Positions 43,108-51,419 of a stretch of DNA of 64,000 bases are shown here, in pieces. Source of the DNA: G965216695 sp965216695 (lineage in GTDB: Bacteria; Pseudomonadota; Gammaproteobacteria; Pseudomonadales; Azotimanducaceae); the NCBI GenBank assembly GCA_965216695.1, contig OZ244212.1, forward strand, positions 3,410,001 through 3,474,000. The letters run 5' to 3'. The translations under genes and the position numbers were made by a program. The notes under the pieces were generated by a model, which was given only the letters and a program-made list of their open reading frames with translations, had not been told where the DNA came from and did not search any database. Position 1 is the first letter of the stretch, and every line of letters begins with the position of its first letter.

Positions 43108-43120
43108 CTACGTAACGTAG
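43108..43120. promoter_or_regulatory. second palindrome, candidate LysR operator
   Basis: CTACGTAACGTAG has 6-base perfect arms. The core GTAACGTA at 43112-43119 repeats that at 43080-43087; the 32-base distance is about three helical turns. Confidence 0.55.
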
Positions 43121-43230
43121 AAGGCGTTTCGCTCCGATGTATGCACTCGCGGTGTGAACGCGAAGTATGAGCTCGGGGTTCGAAATCCGGATTAACAGGT
43201 AAGGAGCGAGCGATCGACACCAACCGCGCG

Positions 43231-44172
43231 ATGGAACCGGTCGGACATCCGGCGTACGGATTGGATTGGAGCCTTGTACGTTCGTTCGAGGCGGTCGCCC
43301 GGTGCGGCTCGCTTGCGGGCGGGGCTCGGCTTCTCGGGATCGCGCATCCAACCATCGCCCGTCACATCCAGCACCTGGAAGACCGGCTCGGCACCACGTT
43401 GTTCGTGCGTTCCGCGCATGGTCTCGTCATCAACGACGCGGGCGAGCGGTTGCGCGAATCTGCGGCCCGGATGCAAGCCAGTGCGGTAGCCTTTCTGAAT
43501 GCTGCAGACAGCCTCACCGAACGGGTTGTGTCGCGCGTGCGCATTACACTCTCGGAACTGCTGGCCGAGCTACTGCCGCACCTGGCTTTGCCGACGCTCT
43601 CCGACTCGGGCGCCCGAGGACTCAGCGTGGACATGCTGGTCACCAACGCCACACTCAATCTGCTGGAGCGCGAAGCCGACATTGCGCTGCGTCATGCGCG
43701 GCCCGTTCACAAAGATGTTGTGTGTCGTCTGCTCGGCTATCTGCCTGTGGGTCTTTTCGCGAGCCGCGCGTACGTTGCGGCGCACGGGTTGTTGCGTGCG
43801 GACAACGTCGCGCAGCATCGGTTCGTGGACGGCGCGGAACACACGAACCTGTTGGACGGGGCGCAGGCCGCGGGACTGGACATTCGACCCGAGCATGTTG
43901 CACTACGGAGCGACGCGTTGTCGTGCCGGCGAGCTGCAGTGCTCGCGGGTTGGGGCATTGGCGCGTTTCCCGTCACCATTGCCAACGACGTGGACGGTCT
44001 GGAAGTAGCGGGCTACCAGGATCCCGCGGCGCACATCGAGGTATGGCTCGCCGCCCGACCGGAAGTTCGGGAAAACGTACAGTTGAAGCAGGTGTTCGAT
44101 GGGCTGTCCCGGGCGCTCGAACCCTATCTGGTTCCTGAGCGACCGGCTGTGAAAGCCGCGGGCAATGGGTGA
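43231..44172 (+). CDS. LysR family transcriptional regulator
   Basis: 313 residues. The N-terminal winged helix-turn-helix is LDWSLVRSFEAVARCGSLAGGARLLGIAHPTIARHIQHLEDRLGTTLFVRSAHG, followed by an effector-binding domain. It stands divergent to the secreted gene at 42647; two palindromes lie in the 194-base gap. The ligand is unknown. No strong ribosome-binding site is near the ATG at 43231 (AAGGAG is 30 bases away), so the leader may be translated weakly. It is followed by a sulfotransferase gene on the same strand. Confidence 0.92.
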   Translation: MEPVGHPAYGLDWSLVRSFEAVARCGSLAGGARLLGIAHPTIARHIQHLEDRLGTTLFVRSAHGLVINDAGERLRESAARMQASAVAFLNAADSLTERVVSRVRITLSELLAELLPHLALPTLSDSGARGLSVDMLVTNATLNLLEREADIALRHARPVHKDVVCRLLGYLPVGLFASRAYVAAHGLLRADNVAQHRFVDGAEHTNLLDGAQAAGLDIRPEHVALRSDALSCRRAAVLAGWGIGAFPVTIANDVDGLEVAGYQDPAAHIEVWLAARPEVRENVQLKQVFDGLSRALEPYLVPERPAVKAAGNG

Positions 44173-44234
44173 TACTCGCGCGCATCCGAGCATTGACGGG
44201 ATGTATCGCGTCCTGACGGGCGTGCAGACACAAG

Positions 44235-45014
44235 ATGCCAGGCATTCGAGTGCACGTCGTCGGTTGTCCTCGCAGCGGCACGACGCTGATGACAGAACTG
44301 CTGCGCTATTCGTATCCGTTCGGCGGTGCGACCGATCACGAGCAGTCCCTGTTTGAACCGATTACCGGCGGTTATCCGTATCTGTCGAAGAAACCGGCCG
44401 ATACCGTGCGGATTGCGCGGGCGTTCGAAGCCGATCCACAGCTCTTTGTGATTGCGTTGGTGCGTGATCCTCGATCGGTTGTAACCAGCGTTCATTGGTC
44501 GCACCCGGACGTGTACTACGTGGGTTTTGGCCGCTGGCGCTTCTATGCGGACACGATCGCGCGTCTGAGCAACCACCCACGGTACTGCGTTGTGCGCTAC
44601 GAAGATCTCGTGCGCGATCCGGCGGCCGAGCAGCGGCGCGTGGAAGAACGCTTCCCGTGTCTTCCGGCGCGGCGCCGCGCCTTTGCGGCGTTTCCCGATG
44701 GCGCGAGTGAGTTGCACGATCACGCATCGAAAGCTCTGAACGGTGTGCGGCCGTTCGATGCATCTCGGATCGATGCGTGGCGGGCGCATCTGCCAAGGGT
44801 TCGAGCGGAACTGGATGCGAATCCGGATCTGCCCCGCTGGCTCGAACGGTTCGGTTACGAACCGGACGACGCGTGGGCCGTTGAACTCGAGGGTATCGAA
44901 CCTGCGGGGCGCAGTTACAAGGACGCGCCCGCGCGCGGGCTCAAGCGGTTGGACCGCGGGCTGCGTGACTGGCGTAATGAGCGCCGATATCTGAAGAGCC
45001 GGGACCTGCGCTGA
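44235..45014 (+). CDS. sulfotransferase family protein
   Basis: 259 residues. The PAPS-binding P-loop is VVGCPRSGTTLM; LVRDPRSVVTS is the second phosphate-binding motif and YEDLVRDP the family segment. It would transfer sulfate from PAPS to a hydroxyl or amine of a lipid, glycan or small compound. It lies 62 bases after the LysR gene and 8 bases before an alpha/beta hydrolase gene. Substrate unknown. A second, different sulfotransferase gene is at 62236. Confidence 0.88.
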   Translation: MPGIRVHVVGCPRSGTTLMTELLRYSYPFGGATDHEQSLFEPITGGYPYLSKKPADTVRIARAFEADPQLFVIALVRDPRSVVTSVHWSHPDVYYVGFGRWRFYADTIARLSNHPRYCVVRYEDLVRDPAAEQRRVEERFPCLPARRRAFAAFPDGASELHDHASKALNGVRPFDASRIDAWRAHLPRVRAELDANPDLPRWLERFGYEPDDAWAVELEGIEPAGRSYKDAPARGLKRLDRGLRDWRNERRYLKSRDLR

Positions 45015-45022
45015 GGCCAATC

Positions 45023-45814
45023 ATGCCGACGGTGAACGTAAACGGGATTCGCATGTACTGGGAGCGCGCCGGTAGCGGGCATCCGTTGTTGTTCATCAGC
45101 GGTAGCGGCGCGGATCTGCGCAACCGGCCCAATCAGTTCGACTCGCACCTTGGCGAGCACTTCGATCTGATCTGTTTCGACCAGCGGGGGCTCGGTCAGA
45201 CCGACAATCCGCCCGGCGCGTTTTCAATGGGTGACTATGCCGACGATGCGGCCGGCTTACTGGATGCGCTTGGCATAGACCGGATCGATGTTGTCGGAGT
45301 GTCGTTTGGCGGCATGGTTGCCCAGGAACTGGTGCTGCGGCATCCGTCGAGGGTTGGCGCGCTCGCGCTCGCTTGCACCTCGGCCGGAGGTGCGGGCGGT
45401 GCGTCCTATCCATTGCACGAACTGGCGGCACTGCCGCCGCGGCAGCGTGCCGAACAGCATCTGCGGGTTGCCGACACCCGCTGCACGCCCGCCTGGATCG
45501 CCGAGCATCCGCAACGTTGGAATCAGCTTGTCGACATGGCCGTCGGCCGGACATCGGGCGGCGCGGAAGGTGCGCGCAAGCAACTGGCGGCGCGCCGGCA
45601 GCACGATACGTTCGAGCGGCTCGGCCGCGTGCAGCATCCCGTGCTGTTGGCAGCGGGTCGCCACGACGGCATCGCGCCGCCTCGCAACATGGAGGCGATG
45701 CATCGGGTTCTGGCCAACTCGACGCTGCGCTGGTTCGAGGGCGGGCATATGTTTCTGATTCAGGACAAAACCGCCTATCCGTCGATCGTCGAATGGATTC
45801 GGGAGACACGCTGA
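45023..45814 (+). CDS. alpha/beta hydrolase
   Basis: 263 residues. LLFISGSGADLRNRPN is the oxyanion part, CFDQRGLGQTDNPP the strand-6 motif, GVSFGGMVAQEL the nucleophile elbow, GRHDGIAPP the Asp and FEGGHMFLIQD the His. It resembles 3-oxoadipate enol-lactonase-like and other small hydrolases. It is 8 bases downstream of the sulfotransferase gene. Substrate not determinable. Confidence 0.9.
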   Translation: MPTVNVNGIRMYWERAGSGHPLLFISGSGADLRNRPNQFDSHLGEHFDLICFDQRGLGQTDNPPGAFSMGDYADDAAGLLDALGIDRIDVVGVSFGGMVAQELVLRHPSRVGALALACTSAGGAGGASYPLHELAALPPRQRAEQHLRVADTRCTPAWIAEHPQRWNQLVDMAVGRTSGGAEGARKQLAARRQHDTFERLGRVQHPVLLAAGRHDGIAPPRNMEAMHRVLANSTLRWFEGGHMFLIQDKTAYPSIVEWIRETR

Positions 45815-45823
45815 CAAAGCGGA

Positions 45824-46558
45824 TCAGCGGCCGAAGTTTTTCAACCGTTCTTCCATGTCCGGGCCGCGGCCCGGGCTGTTTTCGCGCTCGAAAGCCAGGC
45901 CGTCGGCCAGCGTGAAGTCGAGGCCCTGGTTCAGAAGCATCTTGTCGGCGCGCAACGTAAACCAGGAGTTATCGAGAAAGGTACGCGCCATGGCTTCGGC
46001 TTCAGCGAGCAGTGCGTCTTCGGCAACACAGCGGTTGGCGAGACCTATGTGCGCCGCTTCGGTGCCGTCGACAACCCGGCCGCTGAACATCAACTCCCGT
46101 GCAGTGAGCAAGCCGACGCGACGCGGAAGGCGTTGCGACATACCCCACGTGGGTGACATACCCCACTTGCCGTGCGTGTCGGCAAACTTCGCCGAGTCGG
46201 CCGCGATCAGCAGGTCGCACGCCAGTGCGAGTTCGAGCGCGCCCGTGTAGCAGTGCCCCTGCACCGCCGCGATGACCGGTTGCGGTAAGCGTTCGATCGC
46301 TTCGAGCGTTTGCGCCTGGAAATGCGGATCCGGCGCGCGTTCACCGGCGCTGATAGCCTTGATGTCGTTGCCGGCCGAAAACGAACGGCCGCGCCCATGC
46401 AGTATCACGCACCCCACGGTTTCCGTTGCCGCCGCAATCGCATCGAGGTGGGCCCGCAGTTCCACGAAGAGCGTCGGGCTCAGCGCGTTAAGCGCGTCGG
46501 GCCGGTTCAGAGCCAGGAACGAAAGGCCGTTGTCGTCGCGTCGTTCTACCAGTGCCAT
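45824..46558 (-). CDS. enoyl-CoA hydratase/isomerase family protein
   Basis: 244 residues of the crotonase fold: ALNRPDALNALSP, GRGRSFSAGNDIKAI, GHCYTGALELALACDLLIA and GMSPTWGMSQRLPRRVG. The motif GHCYTGALE, with Tyr-Thr in the place of the usual Gly-Gly, and Trp in the second segment set it apart from standard enoyl-CoA hydratases. The ATG at 46558 has AGGAGAG. It is the last gene of the reverse group of acyl-CoA dehydrogenase and ChaC (75 bases away). Confidence 0.9.
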   Translation of the reverse strand: MALVERRDDNGLSFLALNRPDALNALSPTLFVELRAHLDAIAAATETVGCVILHGRGRSFSAGNDIKAISAGERAPDPHFQAQTLEAIERLPQPVIAAVQGHCYTGALELALACDLLIAADSAKFADTHGKWGMSPTWGMSQRLPRRVGLLTARELMFSGRVVDGTEAAHIGLANRCVAEDALLAEAEAMARTFLDNSWFTLRADKMLLNQGLDFTLADGLAFERENSPGRGPDMEERLKNFGR

Positions 46559-46633
46559 CGGGTGGACTCTCCTATTGTCAGTACGTCGTCAATGTGCGTG
46601 TGGTCAGTACCGTATTCGCGGGAGCGCGCGTTG

Positions 46634-47833
46634 TTACAAGCCCAGCACGAGTTTGGCGACGATGTTCTTCTGCACCTCGTTCGTGCCGCCGGCAATGGAC
46701 GACGCGCGCAGATTGAAGTACCGGGGGAATACGGTCACGGCGCCGGTGTCGCCCAGCGTGTCAGCCGTGTTGGCCGTTTGCAGTGCGTCGCGCTGATAAG
46801 GAATCGCGTAGGCACCCACAGCTTCGAGCGCGAGTTCCGTGATGTGCTGGCCGATGTCGGCTCCCAGATTTTTCATGATCGACGACTCGGGTCCGGGATT
46901 CTGCCCGCGCGACAGCGCGGCCATGATCCGGCTTTCGGTTTGCTGGATGGCGTCGACACGTACCGCGGCTTCATTCAACTTGCGTTGGAATTGCGGATCG
47001 TCGGACAGCCGTCCGGTACCGGCGGGCGCATTTTCCGCCAGTCGGCGTACGCGGCCCAGCGCGGTCTGGTGGGCTGCGCTGCCGCCGCCGCCGCGCTCGA
47101 ATTCGAGCAGGTACTTGGCCACCTCCCAGCCGTGATGCTCGCGGCCGACCCGGTTGGCTTTCGGTACGCGGACGTCGTCGAAAAACACCTGATTCACTTC
47201 GTGGGTGCCGGAGGCGAACACGATGGGTTCCACGGCGATTCCGGGTGTGTCCATATCGAGCAGCAGAAAGGTGATGCCGTGCTGAGGCTTGCCCGAATCG
47301 TCGGTGCGCACCAGGCAGAACATGCGGTTGGCGTAGTGTGCGTGGGTCGTCCAGATCTTGGATCCATTCAGTACGTAGTGGTCACCATCGCTCGCAGCCC
47401 GCAGCGAAAGCGATGCCAGGTCCGACCCGGAACCAGGCTCGGAATAGCCCTGACACCAGTAGTCGTCCCCGGAAAGAATGCGTGGAAGGTAATGTGCTTT
47501 CTGCTCCTCCGTGCCGTAGCCGATCAGCATCGGGCCGCACATCCCGAGACCCATCGGAGCGAGGCTGGGTGCCCCCGCGCGGGTGGTCTCCACAGTCCAC
47601 AGGTATCGCTGGGTCAGATCCCAACCGGTCCCGCCGTGTTCCACAGGCCAGCTCGGTGCAATCCAGCCTTTTCGGTAAAGAATGCGGTGCCATCGAATGT
47701 TGTGCTCGTAGTCGAGAAATATTCCGGGGCACAGTCTCTGAGCATCGCGTAAGTCATCCGGAAGCGACGTGTCCAGAAATCGGCGGACTTCGTCGCGGAA
47801 CGCTTCGTGTTGCGCGCTGAACGCGGTCTGCAT
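46634..47833 (-). CDS. acyl-CoA dehydrogenase family protein
   Basis: 399 residues. WPVEHGGTGWDLTQ, WCQGYSEPGSGSDLASLSL and SIAGGTNEVQKNIVAKLVLGL are the family segments. Compared with the dehydrogenase at 11573, the Glu of EGGT is replaced by Ala (IAGGT), a variant that is common in FadE-like proteins but leaves the catalytic base uncertain. It is 3 bases from the ChaC gene, so they are cotranscribed. It might function as one of a pair of non-identical subunits. Confidence 0.9.
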   Translation of the reverse strand: MQTAFSAQHEAFRDEVRRFLDTSLPDDLRDAQRLCPGIFLDYEHNIRWHRILYRKGWIAPSWPVEHGGTGWDLTQRYLWTVETTRAGAPSLAPMGLGMCGPMLIGYGTEEQKAHYLPRILSGDDYWCQGYSEPGSGSDLASLSLRAASDGDHYVLNGSKIWTTHAHYANRMFCLVRTDDSGKPQHGITFLLLDMDTPGIAVEPIVFASGTHEVNQVFFDDVRVPKANRVGREHHGWEVAKYLLEFERGGGGSAAHQTALGRVRRLAENAPAGTGRLSDDPQFQRKLNEAAVRVDAIQQTESRIMAALSRGQNPGPESSIMKNLGADIGQHITELALEAVGAYAIPYQRDALQTANTADTLGDTGAVTVFPRYFNLRASSIAGGTNEVQKNIVAKLVLGL

Positions 47834-47836
47834 GCG

Positions 47837-48349
47837 TCAATTCCCCCTGAGCAGCGCTTCCAACTCGAACACATGTGGATCTGCCGCGTCAAGGCGCCGC
47901 AGCGCATCGGCAAGCGCAAATAGGTAGTCTGCGTTGGCACCGCTCGGCCCGTGGCTGCGGCGGATCTGCTCGGCTATCTCGTTCATGGGTGCATCGCCGA
48001 GATAAGCAGAGTTGTCGGGCGTCGCTATGTAGGCCGTGCCTCGTTCGCGGGTTCCGTCAGGAAATGTCATATCGACATCAATGCGCCGGTAACCGTTTTT
48101 CTCCCGGTAGTCCAGATTGGCGAGAATCGACGCCGTGTCTTCGGCGGCGACGTCGTAGGCAATACCGCGGCAGACGGCGTCCAATTGGGCCGCTAATGTC
48201 ACCACGCGTCCGGGTGCATCCGGCGTGCCACGATGGTCATGCGAACCCTGCCAGAACCGGCGCGCCCATCCAGATACATCGGCCGTACGGGCGTTGCGGA
48301 ACGGAAAGTCCGGACGCCAGATCAGCGATCCGTAGCCGAAAAGCCACAT
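47837..48349 (-). CDS. gamma-glutamylcyclotransferase, ChaC family
   Basis: 170 residues. The substrate loop MWLFGYGSLIWRPDFP and the catalytic Glu in LDYREKNGYRR identify ChaC-type enzymes, which convert glutathione into 5-oxoproline and Cys-Gly. It directly precedes the acyl-CoA dehydrogenase gene. The glutathione link to the class III alcohol dehydrogenase elsewhere in the window is metabolic rather than genetic. Confidence 0.93.
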   Translation of the reverse strand: MWLFGYGSLIWRPDFPFRNARTADVSGWARRFWQGSHDHRGTPDAPGRVVTLAAQLDAVCRGIAYDVAAEDTASILANLDYREKNGYRRIDVDMTFPDGTRERGTAYIATPDNSAYLGDAPMNEIAEQIRRSHGPSGANADYLFALADALRRLDAADPHVFELEALLRGN

Positions 48350-48387
48350 CGGAATGAAACCGAGACCCGTCCGCAGTCGATCATGCG

Positions 48388-49578
48388 CTAGGCGAGGCCC
48401 TTCGATACGTCAAATGCCTGCCGCGACGCTTGCTGCAGTGTGTCGGAGAGGAGGTAGTCGGCCGCGGTGAGCGCGAGCGACTTCGCGCCGTCCAACGCGG
48501 CAAGATCGCCCATAGCTGAGGCGGCCCAGGTTGCGAACTCCGGGTTATGAATGACCACGTTCTCGGGGGCGGCCGCGAGCATGGGATGTATGGAAGGTAC
48601 CCGGTGGCTGACGTTGCCCATGTCGGTGCTTCCCCCCGTCATCGCGCGCAACTGCTCGCGCGACACGAAATCCCGGCCTAGCGTTTCGGCGTGCTGTTGA
48701 AACACATCGGCCAGCGGCCAGTTCGTATTCAGGTCTAGGTAGTCGACATTGGCCCAGTTGACTTCGACTTCACAACCGGTGCCGGTCGCACCCGCATCGA
48801 AACAGGCCTGTACCCGGGGCTTCAAGCGGGCCAGCGCCTTTTCATTGGCGGCGCGTACGTAGAACTCTCCGACGGTCCGGTCGGGGACGACGTTGGGCGC
48901 CTGGCCGCCTTCGGTGATGATCCCGTGGATGCGCTCGGTGGCACGAATGTGTTGGCGCAGGTTGGAGATCGCCTGATAGGCCAAAAGTATCGCGTCGAGC
49001 GCATTCACGCCCTTGTGCGGCATTGCCGACGCGTGTGCGGAACGGCCGTGGTAGACGACTTCTACCTCGGCGACGCAGATGCACGGCATGGCCGACATGT
49101 TGATGCCGGCAGGGTGGATCATCAGCGCCGCATCCACCCCGTCGAACGCACCGGCGCGCGCCATCAATTCCTTGCCGCCGCCCCGCTCCTCGGCCGGCGT
49201 GCCGAGCAGCCGAACGCGCCCGGGAAGCTCGTCTGCAACAGTATGCAGAGCGACCGTGGCGCCGAGCGCCGCGGTCGCAATCAGGTTGTGGCCGCACGCA
49301 TGGCCGATTCCGGGCAGTGCGTCGTATTCCGCGAGCAGCGCAACCGTCGGGCCATCGGTGGCGGTGGGCAGCGAGCATTCGAATGCGGTGGGAAGCGTGT
49401 ATACGTCGCTTGCTGCGTCCAGATCGAACGTGCGAAGCGCGCTCACCAGGCGATCACAGGCAAAGTGTTCCTCGAACGCCAGTTCCGGGCGAGCATGGAT
49501 GTCGTGGGATACCCCCAGCAGGGCGTCGGCGTGTTGGTCGACGGCATCGATGATGCGCTGCTTCAGATCGTCGCTCAC
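48388..49578 (-). CDS. M20 family metallopeptidase / amidohydrolase
   Basis: 396 residues. Motifs: HDIHARPELAFEE, the metal His in GHACGHNL, EERGGGK (general base and metal), HPAG and the dimerisation lid HGRSAHASAMPHKGVNALDA. It is close to p-aminobenzoyl-glutamate or N-acyl amino acid amidohydrolases. The start is GTG 49578 with AAGGA upstream. It lies 38 bases upstream of the ChaC gene, so the peptidase, ChaC and dehydrogenase could share a transcript. Substrate unknown. Confidence 0.92.
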   Translation of the reverse strand: MSDDLKQRIIDAVDQHADALLGVSHDIHARPELAFEEHFACDRLVSALRTFDLDAASDVYTLPTAFECSLPTATDGPTVALLAEYDALPGIGHACGHNLIATAALGATVALHTVADELPGRVRLLGTPAEERGGGKELMARAGAFDGVDAALMIHPAGINMSAMPCICVAEVEVVYHGRSAHASAMPHKGVNALDAILLAYQAISNLRQHIRATERIHGIITEGGQAPNVVPDRTVGEFYVRAANEKALARLKPRVQACFDAGATGTGCEVEVNWANVDYLDLNTNWPLADVFQQHAETLGRDFVSREQLRAMTGGSTDMGNVSHRVPSIHPMLAAAPENVVIHNPEFATWAASAMGDLAALDGAKSLALTAADYLLSDTLQQASRQAFDVSKGLA

Positions 49579-49708
49579 GGCGTATCCTTATTGCGGGTTG
49601 TCGGTCAGCATACCCCGGGAGGCGCGCGTCGTCGCGTTTCAATCGGATAACGGTGCCGGGGCCGTGCATAATGGTGTGACTTATCCTGCACAACGTCCGG
49701 GGGGAACG

Positions 49709-50539
49709 ATGCCATACGATTACGAGATGCTCACTGTCGAGATCGCTGAGCGTGTTGCGACGGTTACCGTCGATAATCCGCCGATCAATCTGATTACGCC
49801 GCAGCTGTATGCCGAGCTGGCGCAGCTGTCCGTTGAATTGAAGGCCGATCCCGAACTGCTCGTCGTTGTGATGAAGAGCGCTAATCCGGATTTCTTTCTG
49901 GCGCACTTCGACGTATCGGCCATTCTGCAGTTCCCGACGGACACAGCGGCGGAGTTCGAGGAGGAGTTGAACGAGTACCACCTGATGTGTGAGCGGTTCC
50001 GGACGATGGACAAGGTCACGATTGCGCAGATCGAGGGACGCGTAGGTGGCGGCGGCAGCGAGCTGGTGTCGAGTTTCGACATGCGCTATGGCGTCCAAGG
50101 TAAAACCCGGATCTGCCAGATGGAGGTTCCCCTCGGCATTCTGCCGGGCGGAACCGGTACGCAAAGGCTGCCCCGGCTCGTAGGTACCGGCCGCGCGATG
50201 GAGATCGTTCTGGCCGGCGACGACCTCGATGCCGAGACCGCGGAACGCTGGGGATATTTGAACCGAATTTTCGACGCAGCAGAGATCGACGCGTGGGTTT
50301 CGCGACTCGCGCGCCGCATAGCGTCCTTTCCACCGGAGGCAGTGCGCCTTGCGAAACAGGCGGTCAACGGTGCGGAGCTCGATCTGGCGGAGGGCCTGAG
50401 GCGGGAGGCGTATCTGTTTCAGCGCTTGCTTCGTACCGATGGTGCGCAGCGCAACATGCGCCGATTCCTGGAGATTGGCGGTCAAACCCCGGAAGGCGAA
50501 CTGCGCGTTGGCGAGCTGGGCGGTGAGTTGGGGCAGTAG
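49709..50539 (+). CDS. enoyl-CoA hydratase/isomerase family protein
   Basis: 276 residues. VDNPPINLITPQLYAEL, NPDFFLAHFDVSAI, EGRVGGGGSELVSSFDMRY and MEVPLGILPGGTGTQRLPRLVG are crotonase motifs. Asp and His replace the usual AGADI in the first oxyanion motif (FLAHFDV). It starts a likely chain of four genes (50541, 51416, 52729), each overlapping or almost touching the next. The ATG at 49709 follows GGGGGG. An ORF extending 5' overlaps the peptidase gene on the other strand and is not coding. Confidence 0.9.
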   Translation: MPYDYEMLTVEIAERVATVTVDNPPINLITPQLYAELAQLSVELKADPELLVVVMKSANPDFFLAHFDVSAILQFPTDTAAEFEEELNEYHLMCERFRTMDKVTIAQIEGRVGGGGSELVSSFDMRYGVQGKTRICQMEVPLGILPGGTGTQRLPRLVGTGRAMEIVLAGDDLDAETAERWGYLNRIFDAAEIDAWVSRLARRIASFPPEAVRLAKQAVNGAELDLAEGLRREAYLFQRLLRTDGAQRNMRRFLEIGGQTPEGELRVGELGGELGQ

Positions 50540-50540
50540 A

Positions 50541-51419
50541 GTGAGTACGGCGCCTATGCACAGCGTTGCGGCCAACGGACTGACGTTCGATACGTGGCTG
50601 GATGGGCCGCAGGACGGCGTGCCCGTACTGTTTCTGCACGGCTTCCCGCAGACGGCCTACACGTGGCGCGATCAGATCCCCGCGATGGCTGCCAGGGGAT
50701 ACCGCGCCATTGCGCCGAATCAGCGGGGGTATTCCGCGGGTGCCCGCCCTCAGAACGTACGCGACTACGACACGCCTGTGTTATTGCAGGACGCCCTGGC
50801 CGTCGTCGACGCCGCTGGCGCGCCGGGCTCAGCGTTTCATCTGGTGGGGCATGACTGGGGCGGTCAGTTGGCATGGCTGTTGGCGGCAGAGCACCCCGAC
50901 CGCGTCCGCACACTTACGGTACTTTCACGCCCGCACCCGCAGGCGTTCGTTGACGCCTTCGCCGAGGATGCCGAGCAGGCGGAACGCTCCCGGCACCATC
51001 GGGCATTTCAGGATGCAAGCGCGGCTGACGGGTTGCTCGCAGACGGCGCGCGCCGATTGCGAGCGATCTTCGAGGACCAGGGTGTGGCCGCCGAAGACGC
51101 GCAGGCCTATCTGCGTGTGGTTGGCGATGCGGACGCATTGGACGCCGCAATCAACTGGTACCGGGCTCCGGTGCGCACGGCGGCCGAACGCGAAGCCGGG
51201 GCACTGGCTCGATCAGTCTCTGCCGTAACGGTTCCAACAGTCTATATCTGGGGCGACAACGACGCGACGGTCGGACGTGTTGCGGCCGAACGCACCGCGA
51301 CCTACGTAGCCGCACCGTACGACTTCTGTGAGCTTGCCGATGTGGGTCATTTCGTGACAGACCAGGCGGGTACCGCGGTTACGCAACGGCTTCTGGAGCA
51401 CGTGCTATCCCACGATTGA
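50541..51419 (+). CDS. alpha/beta hydrolase, epoxide hydrolase-like
   Basis: 292 residues. FLHGFPQTAYTWRDQIP is the oxyanion motif, GHDWGGQLAWL has Asp as the nucleophile (D in place of Ser), which places it with epoxide hydrolases and haloalkane dehalogenases; ADVGHFVTDQAG holds the His. The GTG at 50541 begins 1 base after the previous stop. An ATG at 50556 is the alternative. Its stop overlaps the MATE start (TTGA). A true substrate cannot be stated. Confidence 0.88.
   Translation: MSTAPMHSVAANGLTFDTWLDGPQDGVPVLFLHGFPQTAYTWRDQIPAMAARGYRAIAPNQRGYSAGARPQNVRDYDTPVLLQDALAVVDAAGAPGSAFHLVGHDWGGQLAWLLAAEHPDRVRTLTVLSRPHPQAFVDAFAEDAEQAERSRHHRAFQDASAADGLLADGARRLRAIFEDQGVAAEDAQAYLRVVGDADALDAAINWYRAPVRTAAEREAGALARSVSAVTVPTVYIWGDNDATVGRVAAERTATYVAAPYDFCELADVGHFVTDQAGTAVTQRLLEHVLSHD

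Noticed and set aside
43165..43185. tRNA-like GGTTCGAAATCC string
   Set aside because: No acceptor stem or anticodon arm can be formed around it.
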